Assembly: GCA_942491485.1 (NCBI GenBank)
Contig: CALOAX010000011.1
Location: forward strand, 372,001-436,000
Origin: Desulfoluna sp942491485
Lineage (GTDB): Bacteria; Desulfobacterota; Desulfobacteria; Desulfobacterales; Desulfolunaceae
Direction: 5' to 3'
DNA: 64,000 nucleotides
In this document: positions 15,029-23,507 of the stretch, piece after piece
Layout of the letters: every line of letters begins with the position of its first letter
How positions within the stretch are numbered: the stretch's first letter is position 1
Translations under genes and position numbers: made by a program
The notes under the pieces: model-generated
What the model was told of the DNA's origin: nothing
Seen by the model: only the letters and a program-made list of their open reading frames with translations
Database searches by the model: none

Positions 15029-16612
15029 TCATGCACCTACGAGTAGGCCTCCAACGCCCATGGCGTACACATCTTCTGGTGTCACCTCGACCCCGGCAAG
15101 CAGCCGCGGCAGGATCAAATCAAAAGCAGTTTTCTTCGACGCCAAGGCCCCTGCGGGGACGCCCACCACGGTGGTGTCCTTGATTTTTCCGAGGAGGGTC
15201 ATGGCCCCGGGGAGGATGGGGGATCGCGATGAGGAGACGGTGACGCCCGCTTTTTCGAGGCCCACCTGGGTGACGTCGTCGGGGTCCACGGAGAGGCCGC
15301 CGGTGACGATGATGAGCTTAAGGCCTTCGCCTGCCATGCGGGTGACTTCGGCTGCAAGCATGGCGGGATCATCGGGGACGAAGGCGTGTGTGGCGATGGC
15401 GGCGCCGTGTGTTCCGAGCATCTTTTCGGCGTAGGGCAAAAAACCGTCCTTGATGCGGCCCTCAAAGACCTCCGTGCCGGTGACGATGACGCCGGCCTCT
15501 TTGATCACATAAGGGGCCACATGAAACAAAGGGGTGTGGGCAAGGGCCATGCACCGGTTGAATTCGGGTTTTGAAAGAAACAGGGGGATGGCCCGTGTGC
15601 CGGCCAAAACGTCTCCTTTGGCCACAGGAATACAGGAGTCAAGGGTGGAGAGAATGACGTCCGCCATGGAGTTAAGGCGGTTCACACGTTCGGTATCCAC
15701 GTAAAAAAGGCCGTTATGGGCGGCTTCAAATTCGATTTTGCCCTCTTTGGGAGGCCGGGTCACTGTGACGCCTTCCCCACCCAGGGTGTCTCCAAAGGCA
15801 ATGGCCACATCGTTTTCGTGCACCAGATTTTCCTGATCGTTCTCCTCTTCGAGATAGATCCGGTTCTTGCCCATGTTTTTAAGGGTCTCGACATCAGCTT
15901 CCGTAATGCACTGGCCCTTGACGATGGCAGGCCCTTTTTGCTTTCGGGGCACGATAAGGGTCATGTCATGAAGGGCGTGGCTCCCTATGGCCTTTTCAAG
16001 GGGCGTTGCGGTCAGGGTGACATCGTCCTCACGTTGCTGCATGTAAAGGGTGGTTTCACCCGAGCAGGCAGGACAGATTTCAGCGGCCTCTTTTGCCCGG
16101 AAGCCCTCCCCGCACAGGCCGCAAAGATGGATATAACTGACATTCTTTTTTTTGCCGCCGAGAAAGGAGGAGTCAAGAGAGACTTTTTCGCACTTAAAAA
16201 GAGAGACGCCCCCATCGCGGATTTCGTTTAAAAGCGCTCTGGTATCCTGCTCTTTCTTGGGCACCAACTTCAAAAGCCAGGCCTTGAACTGAGGCCAGTT
16301 GTCCAGAGTCTCATGGTTGGGAGAAACCCGCACCCCGTCCCCGGTGTGCTTGTCGTACATGGCCATGGCAAAGCGCCCTGTGGGGACAATCTTGAGCCAT
16401 CCGTTTCCGATGGTGCACGGGGTGAGAAGCTGAACGGCATCGGGGATGCAGGCCCGGGTCTCGCTCACGGTATCAAAGAAGCCCCCATCCGGAAGGCTGG
16501 AGAGTGCCAGCTCCACCATAAAGCCCCCCGCCACCATGCCCGGTGCCACATGCCCATGGAATTTCTTCACCTCATCCACATATTCATCAAAGGAAAACCC
16601 GCGAATCGTCAT
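15029..16612 (-). CDS. FmdE-domain / molybdopterin-binding fusion protein
   Basis: 527 aa. Residues 1-190 look like the FmdE domain of formylmethanofuran dehydrogenase: FHGHVAPGMVAGGFM, the CIPDAVQLLTPCTIGNGWL cluster/metal motif, and a zinc ribbon (CGLCGEGF...CPACSG). The C-terminal half contains a MoCF/MoeA-like molybdopterin-binding domain: VIVTGTEVFEGRIKDGF, LIIVTGGLSVDPDDVT, SPILPGAMTLLG and VVGVPAGALAS. Such fusions are thought to handle molybdenum or tungsten cofactor for formate- or formyl-converting enzymes. The next gene upstream is a molybdopterin oxidoreductase, which supports a cofactor role, but the two are 1.35 kb apart and not one operon. Start at 16612; the longer frame reads through a repeat. 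Confidence 0.82.
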   Translation of the reverse strand: MTIRGFSFDEYVDEVKKFHGHVAPGMVAGGFMVELALSSLPDGGFFDTVSETRACIPDAVQLLTPCTIGNGWLKIVPTGRFAMAMYDKHTGDGVRVSPNHETLDNWPQFKAWLLKLVPKKEQDTRALLNEIRDGGVSLFKCEKVSLDSSFLGGKKKNVSYIHLCGLCGEGFRAKEAAEICPACSGETTLYMQQREDDVTLTATPLEKAIGSHALHDMTLIVPRKQKGPAIVKGQCITEADVETLKNMGKNRIYLEEENDQENLVHENDVAIAFGDTLGGEGVTVTRPPKEGKIEFEAAHNGLFYVDTERVNRLNSMADVILSTLDSCIPVAKGDVLAGTRAIPLFLSKPEFNRCMALAHTPLFHVAPYVIKEAGVIVTGTEVFEGRIKDGFLPYAEKMLGTHGAAIATHAFVPDDPAMLAAEVTRMAGEGLKLIIVTGGLSVDPDDVTQVGLEKAGVTVSSSRSPILPGAMTLLGKIKDTTVVGVPAGALASKKTAFDLILPRLLAGVEVTPEDVYAMGVGGLLVGA

Positions 16613-16621
16613 AACAACCTC

Positions 16622-16776
16622 CAGGTTCGCAAATGCTCCGGGGCGTCGCCCCTGCACAGTTGCTTACGGGCGTTGCCCGTGAAAAACGGCTTTAAAAAAC
16701 GGCCTCCGGCGGCAAGGTGTGCCACCTTGAAAGCAGGTAGTTGATGCGTTTTGCCCCTCGCTACTCAGGGCGAATT
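16622..16776 (+). repeat. Tip repeat, type 2, with displaced hairpin modules
   Basis: Next to the gene lies the module GCAAATGCTCCGGGGCGTCGCCCC with ACGGGCGTTGCCCGT (16627-16680). The tip with CAAGGTGTGCCACCTTG follows at 16702, then GATGCG...CGAATT (to 16776). An unusual order, since modules lie on both sides of the tip. Confidence 0.75.
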
Positions 16777-17372
16777 ACTCCCCTATCAATTCAGAAGGAA
16801 CCCTCTTAAGTTGAGCAAACCTGTTTGTCAAACGTTTACCTGTTTTATGAGATGGGTTTGACAAACAGGTATTGAAAGCCATTCCGATTGCTTCACCGTT
16901 TTGGTTAAGCTACATAAATTTGGACTTAACGAGCGCAACGACAGGTCATTTCTTCTATACTACCTCAACAGCCCAGAGGCCAGACTTTTTCATATCAATT
17001 CAAGTAGTAATTCACCCCCACCTTATGGCTGAAGCCTGACCCACTATGGATGCACACAACTCATGAAATATCCGGGCCGGGCTCTGTTGGTTCTCGAGCA
17101 TGGATCCCCGATCATTCGATTTATCATCAGTGTTATGGAACGTACCATCAAGACTTCGTCTGCCGATTCGGACAACCCGTACAGTCGGGGAAGACGAAAT
17201 CTATGGTGGCATCCCCCCTGAGTCTCTCCTTACCGCGCTAAACGGCTTGGCCTTTATAGCTTGTTTTAGAAAACCATGATGAGCATGAAGCGCCCTTCGG
17301 GCTCCATGAAGAAGCCTGAATAAAATTCCGACCCCAGAGGGAACGGTATTGGAATACCCCTAACCCGGCTCG

Positions 17373-17515
17373 CCCCCGGAGGGTGAGAAAATCGAACAGA
17401 AAACTGTGAATTACATTTTGCATTTTTGAAATAACTAAACGTTTAACAAGAACCCACTGCAATCAGGTTCCATTGCTTTGACTTGATCTTTTTCTAATGA
17501 AATATCCGGGCTAAA
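17373..17515 (+). repeat. Right part of the 249-bp CCCGGATATTTCA element
   Basis: CTCGCCC...GGGTGAGAAAATC, then TGAATTACATTTTGCATTTTTGAAATAAC (with small changes), then TTTTCTAATGAAATATCCGGGC. It corresponds to the second half of each tandem unit at 46344-47085, with a changed middle. Confidence 0.7.
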
Positions 17516-17622
17516 GGGGGTAAGACACCTTACTCCTGATAGGGTGAAAGAAACAAAATTCATAACCGCCCACTGCCTCCAGGTTGACGGTAGCTTTGAG
17601 CTGAATGACAGAATTGATTTCT

Positions 17623-17708
17623 ACCACGAAGGACACGAATAGCACGAAGGCGACTTTGCCGAAAAAACGACCTCTCACTCTTTCGTTTTTCTTCGTGTCC
17701 TTCGTGGT
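17623..17708. repeat. CACGAAGGACACGAA inverted repeat (MITE-like)
   Basis: ACCACGAAGGACACGAA at 17623-17639 and TTCGTGTCCTTCGTGGT at 17692-17708 are exact inverses, with a partial extra unit (AGCACGAAGG) between. This type of repeat is scattered in many bacterial genomes, where it gives spurious NHEGHEE-like peptides. Confidence 0.75.
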
Positions 17709-17861
17709 TCATAAGGCCTTCTTTTACAAGGTCCCCAAACGTTGCCATTAATTATGGCGCATCACTTCGTTTATTGTAAGTCGTTCACTCGGCCAAAGCC
17801 TGTGAACTCGGACCTTGGCCTGAGGCCAAGGTTTTCCTTCCTGGAATAAACGTTGTGTTGT

Positions 17862-17954
17862 CCACGGGCGAGGCCCGTCAGCAAATGTGAAGGGGCGAAG
17901 CCCCGGAGCATTTGCAACCCAGCTTTCGAGGTGGCTCACCTCGCCGCCGGAGGC
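17862..17954 (-). repeat. Tip repeat, type 2, complete
   Basis: ACGGGCGAGGCCCGT hairpin, GCAAATGTGA...GGAGCATTTGC module around GGGGCGAAGCCCC, CGAGGTGGCTCACCTCG hairpin, tip CCGCCGGAGGC. It ends 6 bp from the stop of the molybdopterin oxidoreductase gene. Confidence 0.9.
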
Positions 17955-17960
17955 AGCTTT

Positions 17961-20300
17961 TTAAACGGCTTCCACCCGGCACGGCACGTAGCGGTGCAGG
18001 GGTGTTGCTGCAAAGGCGTCCCTGTGGGTGTTTTTGGTGAGGCGGTTGACGTTGACGCCGAAGACCTCTCCTTTGTGGTTCAGGCCGAATCCGTGGGGAA
18101 TGGCCACCTGGCCTTTGCGCATCTGATCGGTGATTTCGAGTTCGATCTCTTCCGTGGCCGCTTCGGTGGTGATGCTAACCGTCTGGCCGTCGGTGAGGTT
18201 GAACCGCTTGGCGTCACCGGGATGCATGGCAAGCGTGCATGCGCGTTTGCCTTCGTTCCAGGAGGGGTCGCGCATGAGGGTGTTGCTGTTTTTGGAGGTG
18301 TGGCGACCGGCCATGAGGACCAGGGGGAACTCCTCTTTCATCTTCAGGTCTTCGGTCTCGGCCTCGGGGGTGATCTTTTCGACCCATTCCGCCATTTCAG
18401 GAATAAAGAGATGCATCTTCCCATCCGGGTGACGGATCTCATTGATGTTCCCATCCAGATCCATCTTTCCCACCCAGAGGCCGCCGGTCTGATCCAATAT
18501 GGCCTGGAACAGGGTTTCACTCTGGGTGATCTGCGGGGTGAGCAGGGCCACAGGGGCGATGGAGCGATGGCGAAGCATGCCCATGAGGGCTTTGCCGAGG
18601 TTGGCCGGGTTGAGTGCGGTCTGCCAGATCTTCGGCAGGGTAAAACCGGCCCGGGCTGCGTTCTTTCGGTTGGAGGAGGGCATGGCCAGGGTAATCCCCC
18701 AGCAGGCGGCCAGGTTGGCTGATCCCAGCTCTTTACCCAGGGTTTTGGCCAGGACAAAGGGAAGAACCTTCATGGCTTTCTTGTTTTTGGAAGCAAAGCT
18801 GAAGAGAGCGGCGGCATAGGTCTTTCGGTCTTTTTTCGCGGCCTCATAGACATAGGATGGAATCTCGGGGATGTACCCGGCAGCCTCGGCAATGCCGGTG
18901 TAGATCTCCCCCACCTCCTTGGGTTCGCCTTTGGGGGTGACAACCGGCTGGCGCATCTGGAAGTAGACTTCCGGGTAGTTCCAGGGGAAGAAGGTGCCGT
19001 CAAAGGACTCGTACCCGCTTTTGGCCGGGAGCACGTAGTGGGCAAGTTGGGCGGTTTCCGTCATGGCAAGCTCGGAGACCACGAGAAGGTCAAGCTTTTG
19101 AAAGGCCTCTTCGTACGCCGTGGTGTCCGCGTAGCTACGAAGGGGGTTGGAGCCGGAACAGAGAACCGCACGAAGTCGCTCCGGATGCTCGCTCATGATC
19201 TCTTCGGGCATCACGTTGGGAGGGTAGGCGCCGTTTAAGGCCGGAAAGCCGGTTTCCACAGTCCGCCAGTTCTTCTCGTCCCGCTCATCGGTGTGACTGC
19301 CCAGGGGCACGAGGGTTCCGGGAATGACATTCCCGCCGGCCACGCCGCTTCGACCGCATACCGCCGCTAAAAGCATGTAAAGATAACTGGTAAGGGTGCT
19401 GTGGCGGTTCATGTAAACGCCCAGGTCGAAATGCATGCACCACTTCATCTTGGCCAGCTTGTCACACAGGGTCAACACGTCGTCATAGGAGACCTCGCAC
19501 ACCGCCAGGGCCCCTTCGATATCAAAACCCCGAAACCAGGGTTCGAGGTCCGCAAACCCAGTGCAGAAGGTGTCGAGGTACTCACGCTTCTCCCACCCTT
19601 TATCCAGGATCAGGGCGATCATGGCCCGGGCCAGAAGGGCGTCGGTTCCGGGGCGCACGGGAATGTGCAAATTAGCCACCTGGGCCGTCTCGGATTTTCT
19701 CGGATCGATGATGGCCAGAAATTTGTCCGGGTTCTTGGAGAACTCTTTCAGGACAAGTGGGGCCCGAGGCATCTGATGGCTCTCCATACCGTTCCACCCG
19801 ATGCCCAAAATCATCTCGGCATGGTGCTCATCGGGGATGGCAAACCGGTTCTGACGGCCCATCATACGCCCACAGGCCCAGAAATACCCGGTGAGTTCCT
19901 GCCCCAGAGCGTTGTAGGAGAACTTGGAGCCGATGGCCTTCATCAGGGTCATGCCAAAGGCCGCTTCAAAATGACACCCCTGCCCTCCCCCGCCCATGTA
20001 GGCATAGGATTTCGGACCGTGCTCATCCACGATGCCCCGGAGCTTTGCCCCGATTTCGGCAAAAGCCTGCTCCCAGGAGATTTTCTCAAAACCGTTTTCC
20101 GTGCGCTTCAAAGGATGGGTCAGCCGGTCTTCGTGGTTCTGGTGAAAGGCCACGTTGGCCCCCTTGCGGCAAAGATAGCCCCGACTTCTCACGTTCTCCT
20201 TGTCAGCCCGGACCTTGACGATGCGGTGCCCCTCGGTCTGCACCTCAATCCCGCAGTTCTGCGCACAAAGCACACACCCGGTCTTCTTCCACTCAGCCAT
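17961..20300 (-). CDS. Molybdopterin oxidoreductase catalytic subunit
   Basis: 779 aa from MAEWKKTGCVLC. An N-terminal 4Fe-4S site (CVLCAQNC plus a later Cys in SRGYLCRKGAN) is followed by the three molybdopterin domains (THPLKRTENGFEKISWEQAF; ILGIGWNGMESHQMPRAPLVL; AVLCSGSNPLRSYADT) and a C-terminal dinucleotide-binding domain (TLAMHPGDAKRFNLTDGQTV...IPHGFGL). No twin-arginine signal, so cytoplasmic. No in-frame TGA (selenocysteine) appears, and the metal ligand is not obvious to me. The substrate is unknown; family members include formate dehydrogenase, thiosulfate reductase and acetylene hydratase. There is no adjacent iron-sulfur or membrane subunit. It is bracketed by tip repeats at both ends. 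Confidence 0.87.
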   Translation of the reverse strand: MAEWKKTGCVLCAQNCGIEVQTEGHRIVKVRADKENVRSRGYLCRKGANVAFHQNHEDRLTHPLKRTENGFEKISWEQAFAEIGAKLRGIVDEHGPKSYAYMGGGGQGCHFEAAFGMTLMKAIGSKFSYNALGQELTGYFWACGRMMGRQNRFAIPDEHHAEMILGIGWNGMESHQMPRAPLVLKEFSKNPDKFLAIIDPRKSETAQVANLHIPVRPGTDALLARAMIALILDKGWEKREYLDTFCTGFADLEPWFRGFDIEGALAVCEVSYDDVLTLCDKLAKMKWCMHFDLGVYMNRHSTLTSYLYMLLAAVCGRSGVAGGNVIPGTLVPLGSHTDERDEKNWRTVETGFPALNGAYPPNVMPEEIMSEHPERLRAVLCSGSNPLRSYADTTAYEEAFQKLDLLVVSELAMTETAQLAHYVLPAKSGYESFDGTFFPWNYPEVYFQMRQPVVTPKGEPKEVGEIYTGIAEAAGYIPEIPSYVYEAAKKDRKTYAAALFSFASKNKKAMKVLPFVLAKTLGKELGSANLAACWGITLAMPSSNRKNAARAGFTLPKIWQTALNPANLGKALMGMLRHRSIAPVALLTPQITQSETLFQAILDQTGGLWVGKMDLDGNINEIRHPDGKMHLFIPEMAEWVEKITPEAETEDLKMKEEFPLVLMAGRHTSKNSNTLMRDPSWNEGKRACTLAMHPGDAKRFNLTDGQTVSITTEAATEEIELEITDQMRKGQVAIPHGFGLNHKGEVFGVNVNRLTKNTHRDAFAATPLHRYVPCRVEAV

Positions 20301-20334
20301 TTCTCTCTCCTTTTTATGAAACGCAAAGATGCCT

Positions 20335-20437
20335 GCCTCCGGCGGGCAGGGGATGATCCCCTGCACCCCATGATGCGAATGCTCCGAGCCCTCGTCCCTC
20401 GGGCACGTCACATTCGCTGACGGGCTGCGCCCGTGGG
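20335..20437 (+). repeat. Tip repeat, type 3
   Basis: Tip GCCTCCGGCGGG, GCAGGGGATGATCCCCTGC hairpin, GCGAATGCTCCGAGCC...ACATTCGCT module, ACGGGCTGCGCCCGT hairpin. The tip faces the start of the oxidoreductase gene, 35 bp away. Confidence 0.88.
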
Positions 20438-20499
20438 CGGTGATGTTACGTCAAGGCATCGGATTTGAAATCGTTGCCTGCATCGGCTTTTGCCTGTCT

Positions 20500-20820
20500 C
20501 CCTTTTAGCCCCTGGCCTTAACTCTTGGTCTTTTTTAGCCAGAGCGCAGCGACTCATTAAACGAAGAACCAAGAACCACGCATATAGAACGCTTTTCCCT
20601 CGTCCTTCACCGGGCTTTCACTATTCACCACTCACTATTCACCACTCACTATTCACTACTCACTATTCACTACTCACTATTCACTATTCCCCGGCGCAGC
20701 CATAGCCGAAGCGAAGCGACTCATTGAACGAAGAACTAAGAACCAAGCACGAAGAACGCTTTTGCTTTTCCCACCTTTAGCCTTTAGCCTTTAGCCTTTA
20801 GCCTTTAGCCTTAGTTTACT
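20500..20820. repeat. Composite low-complexity tract: TATTCAC 7-mers and TTTAGCC 7-mers
   Basis: Two copies of AGCGCAGCGACTCATTAAACGAAGAACC (20533, 20704) flank an array of ACTATTCACC-type 7-mers (20621-20692). A CCTTTAG 7-mer array follows (20774-20812). Same composite as at 12480 and 13776. No gene in 20438-21098. Confidence 0.75.
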
Positions 20821-21098
20821 TCACATGTGAAATATAAAACCAAAAAAAAGAGCGTACGGCAAGTAAAAAGAACCGCCCTTACGCATGACTAAGGGCCTTA
20901 CCAGAATTTAATTATACACGCTCAGCATGACCAGCACCGTGCGCTTTGTAAATTGAACGTTGGACCACACGGTATTGTGGAAACGCCCGGTAATGGTCGT
21001 TGTATCATTATTTCACAGCGAGGCCCTAACAGTGTCGTACACTCAATACACACGCCTCTGGTGCCAGGTACGCCGATATTCCCACCTCCTTCTGAGTG

Positions 21099-21159
21099 CC
21101 ACGGGCGCAGCCCGTCAGCGAATGTGATCACCTCGAGGAACGAGAGGTGGGAGCATTCG
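21099..21159 (-). repeat. Tip repeat, type 2, distal half (3' exon of intron 2)
   Basis: ACGGGCGCAGCCCGT hairpin and CGAATGTGATCACCTCGAGG...GAGCATTCG. The remainder, with the tip, lies across the intron at 23258-23296. Confidence 0.88.
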
Positions 21160-21214
21160 ATCGAGTAGGGTGAAGCAGAGTGTTGCAACACATCTCTGCT
21201 TCATCCCTCTCACA

Positions 21215-21245
21215 GAACCGTGCGTACGGGCCTCGTACACGGCTC
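21215..21245 (-). ncRNA. Domain V of group II intron 2
   Basis: GAGCCGTGTACGAGG followed by CCCGTACGCACGGTTC on the minus strand: the conserved catalytic hairpin, 55 nt before the intron end. Confidence 0.88.
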
Positions 21246-21255
21246 CTGCTCAACC

Positions 21256-22533
21256 TTATCCCCTGTTGATGGGGGGAAGCACACCTGTCTTTACTTGATC
21301 CATTGCAAACAACCCGAGTTCATCAAACCACTGTTTGGGCATAGCCCAGTGGCTATACTGGCATGCGGCGTTTCGCCATGAGGCCATCTTGATGCGTTGG
21401 AACTCCCCCTGATAGCCTAGTTGCCTGAGCCTTCGGTGGAGCTTTTGTGGAACCTTCCACAATTTCATCTGGATGGATCTCAAACGTCTGCGTATCCATT
21501 TCATCATTGCCTGGAACACACTTTTGCAGTTCGCCACCTTAAAATAGTTGGCAAAACCACGCAGTATTGGATTCAGATCGCTGATGATTTTCTGTAAATT
21601 CACAGGGCTGTTCCGCTTGGTGCGACGCCTGATTTTATCTTTAAAGCCCTGAAGTCGATCGTCCTTGATTTGAGTAAATCCTGAACGAATGACCACACCA
21701 AGATACGGCACCCCTTGCATCAGACTTGTTATGTGAGTCTTCTTCTGGTTTACCGTCAGTTTCAGTCGCTTTTCCAGATATTCGGTCGCCACTTCCAGAA
21801 CATTTTCAGCCCCGGCTTTACTGCCTTTGAAGATGACAATATCGTCGGCATAACGCGTAATTCGATGCCCCCTGCACCTCATATATTGGTCAAACTTGTC
21901 CAGATATATGTTCGCCAGCAATGGACTGATAACTCCGCCTTGTGGGCTGCCAACATCTGTCGGCTCCAACGCGCCGGAGTTCAGAACACCACTTTCAAGG
22001 AACATTCGGATCAGCTTCAGGATACTTCCGTCTGCCACTTTTTCTCGTATTGCATGGATGATCAATTCATGATCCAGCGTATCAAAGCACTTGCTCAGAT
22101 CCATATCCACAACCCACTCCAACCCGTAGTCGCGCATGAATGCCGTTGCCTTGGCAATGGCGTCTTGTGCACTCCGCTTGGGCCTGTATCCGTAACTGGA
22201 CGGATGAAAACCCGGATCAAAGATGGGGTCCAGTATGTTCTTCACGGCCTGCTGAACCACTCGGTCCCGAACTATCGGTATCCCTATTTTCCTGATCCCA
22301 CCGTCCGGTTTGGCGATTTCTACACGCTTCACCGGCGTGGGGCGATAGGTCTTCCCGCGCAGTTCGATAAGGAGGGTGTGGATGTTTGCGTCCAGGTGTA
22401 AGGCAAAATCTTTGCAGGACTGCCCGTCTACTCCGGGAGCTCCATTCGCCGATTTTACCTTTTTAAACGCCTCCAGCAGGGCTTCGCGGTACAAAAGCCT
22501 GTCATAGAGACTGTACCAGACACGACAACTCAT
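21256..22533 (-). CDS. ltrA: Group II intron reverse transcriptase/maturase (intron 2)
   Basis: 425 aa from the ATG at 22533, which follows GAAGGAGAAGTG. The frame is open to 22674, but that extension lacks RT motifs. RT blocks: SANGAPGVDGQSCKDF, RKIGIPIVRDRVVQQAVKN, PSSYGYRPKRSAQDAI, WVVDMDLSKCFDTLDHEL, GSPQGGVISPLLANIYLD and RYADDIVIF (catalytic YADD). The maturase region (LNPILRGFANYFKVANCKS) and a basic C-terminus follow. No HNH endonuclease. It differs strongly from the RT of intron 1, so the two introns are unrelated arrivals. It should splice and mobilise its own intron. Confidence 0.92.
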   Translation of the reverse strand: MSCRVWYSLYDRLLYREALLEAFKKVKSANGAPGVDGQSCKDFALHLDANIHTLLIELRGKTYRPTPVKRVEIAKPDGGIRKIGIPIVRDRVVQQAVKNILDPIFDPGFHPSSYGYRPKRSAQDAIAKATAFMRDYGLEWVVDMDLSKCFDTLDHELIIHAIREKVADGSILKLIRMFLESGVLNSGALEPTDVGSPQGGVISPLLANIYLDKFDQYMRCRGHRITRYADDIVIFKGSKAGAENVLEVATEYLEKRLKLTVNQKKTHITSLMQGVPYLGVVIRSGFTQIKDDRLQGFKDKIRRRTKRNSPVNLQKIISDLNPILRGFANYFKVANCKSVFQAMMKWIRRRLRSIQMKLWKVPQKLHRRLRQLGYQGEFQRIKMASWRNAACQYSHWAMPKQWFDELGLFAMDQVKTGVLPPINRG

Positions 22534-22670
22534 CACTTCTCCTTCGCTTCGTCTCTTCTCTCGCATCATACCGAGGGTGCGTTTCGACACTTCAACAACG
22601 GGGAACTGCCTTCTATCCGTGGTCGGCAATATACAGTCCCTTACGTTATCTACTTCGATGAGAGCAGTTT

Positions 22671-22690
22671 GCATAAAGAGCCCTGTTCCC
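22671..22690 (-). repeat. GCATAAAGAGCC repeat inside intron 2
   Basis: GCATAAAGAGCCCTGTTCCC resembles the RAYT-flanking repeat at 2360-2382. It lies just upstream of the longest reading of the maturase frame, in the loop part of the intron. Confidence 0.45.
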
Positions 22691-23257
22691 AGGGGTACTT
22701 CATCGCCACTTGCCCGCCGCCATAGACGGTTTTGTTCTCCGCATCTCTAATGTGACGGTTTCAAAGACTTTCGGTTAAACTTCACCCCTTCGCAACTGCC
22801 GACGCTTTTGGCTCTCCGACAGCTTCAGCAGACAACAGCTGCTGATCATCCCTGTTTTCTCCTCCACTCCGTTGCCGGGCTTCTCAGGCAGGGACTTCAT
22901 CACTACTACGGGGTCATCTGCCACCCTGCAGAGAATCTCACCCGCTTTGCTTGACGGGTGGTCACCTTCTTAAGAACTCTACAGGGCTTCCCCGGTTAAT
23001 TTCCGGTCCCTGTGAACGATCCCATCCTCACCCACTCATGCAGTCTGTCCGAGTACTGGGCATCGCCTTAGTTGGCAGGCTTACCCTCTGCACCAGCCGT
23101 ATCTGGTTCGCTTACGCTATGTACCGTTCACTTCCTATCGCTTCCTTCAGACCCTTCCGTTACCAGAAACGCCCTTGCGATTCGGATTGATTTCCCCTCG
23201 AACGGGGCATCTCTGCTCTCTTTCAAGCAGACGGGATACCGGCTTTGCCGGGCAAAC

Positions 23258-23296
23258 CAACCAGCTTTCGAGGTGGCTCACCTCGCCGCCGGAGGC
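23258..23296 (-). repeat. Tip repeat, type 2, proximal half (5' exon of intron 2)
   Basis: CAACCAGCTTTCGAGGTGGC, then TCACCTCG and CCGCCGGAGGC on the plus strand. The tip points to the thiolase gene 3' end, about 210 bp away. Confidence 0.88.
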
Positions 23297-23507
23297 TTGC
23301 TTTAAAAAAGGCCGGAGCCGCCCGCCGAAAACACATATACACAGAAGGGAATTAGGCTTTTGATATATGCTGAAAAGTCATTCATTGTTTTCGTCAACCG
23401 TGCTCCGGCCACTCGTCCAGGCAGGAAGGAGGGATGCGGGAAAGGTGTCCGGCCTTTCCCGCATCCCATCAGACCATGGTTATGCCTTCCGAGACAGGCA
23501 CATCAGC

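Larger units (their letters stand above)
16777..17861. other. Repeat-rich non-coding stretch
   Basis: About 1.1 kb without a credible gene. It holds an inverted repeat ACCTGTTTGTCAAAC...GTTTGACAAACAGGT (16819-16833/16856-16870), fragments of the CCCGGATATTTCA element at 17046-17076 and 17373-17515, a GCATGGATCCCCG tract at about 17098 that recurs at 28259, and the CACGAAGG inverted repeat at 17623-17708. Confidence 0.65.
21160..23257 (-). mobile_element. Group II intron 2 inserted in a tip repeat
   Basis: 2,098 bp on the minus strand. It starts GTTTGCCCGGC (23257) and ends with domain V (21245-21215), a domain VI stem (GATGAAGCAGAGATG...CTCTGCTTCACCC) and the terminal CTCGAT. Removing it joins GCTGGTTG to CGAATGCTCC. 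This gives the sequence seen uninterrupted in tip repeats elsewhere (for example GCTGGTTGCAAATGCTCC at 13649), so the ends are known to the base. It encodes one maturase. Confidence 0.92.

Noticed and set aside
17961..20300. Selenocysteine-containing formate dehydrogenase
   Set aside because: The frame has no internal TGA and lacks clear FDH-specific active-site context, so only the general family is called.
20922..21191. 89-codon minus-strand frame spanning the intron 3' end
   Set aside because: It runs across the intron/repeat boundary and encodes only repeat-derived sequence.
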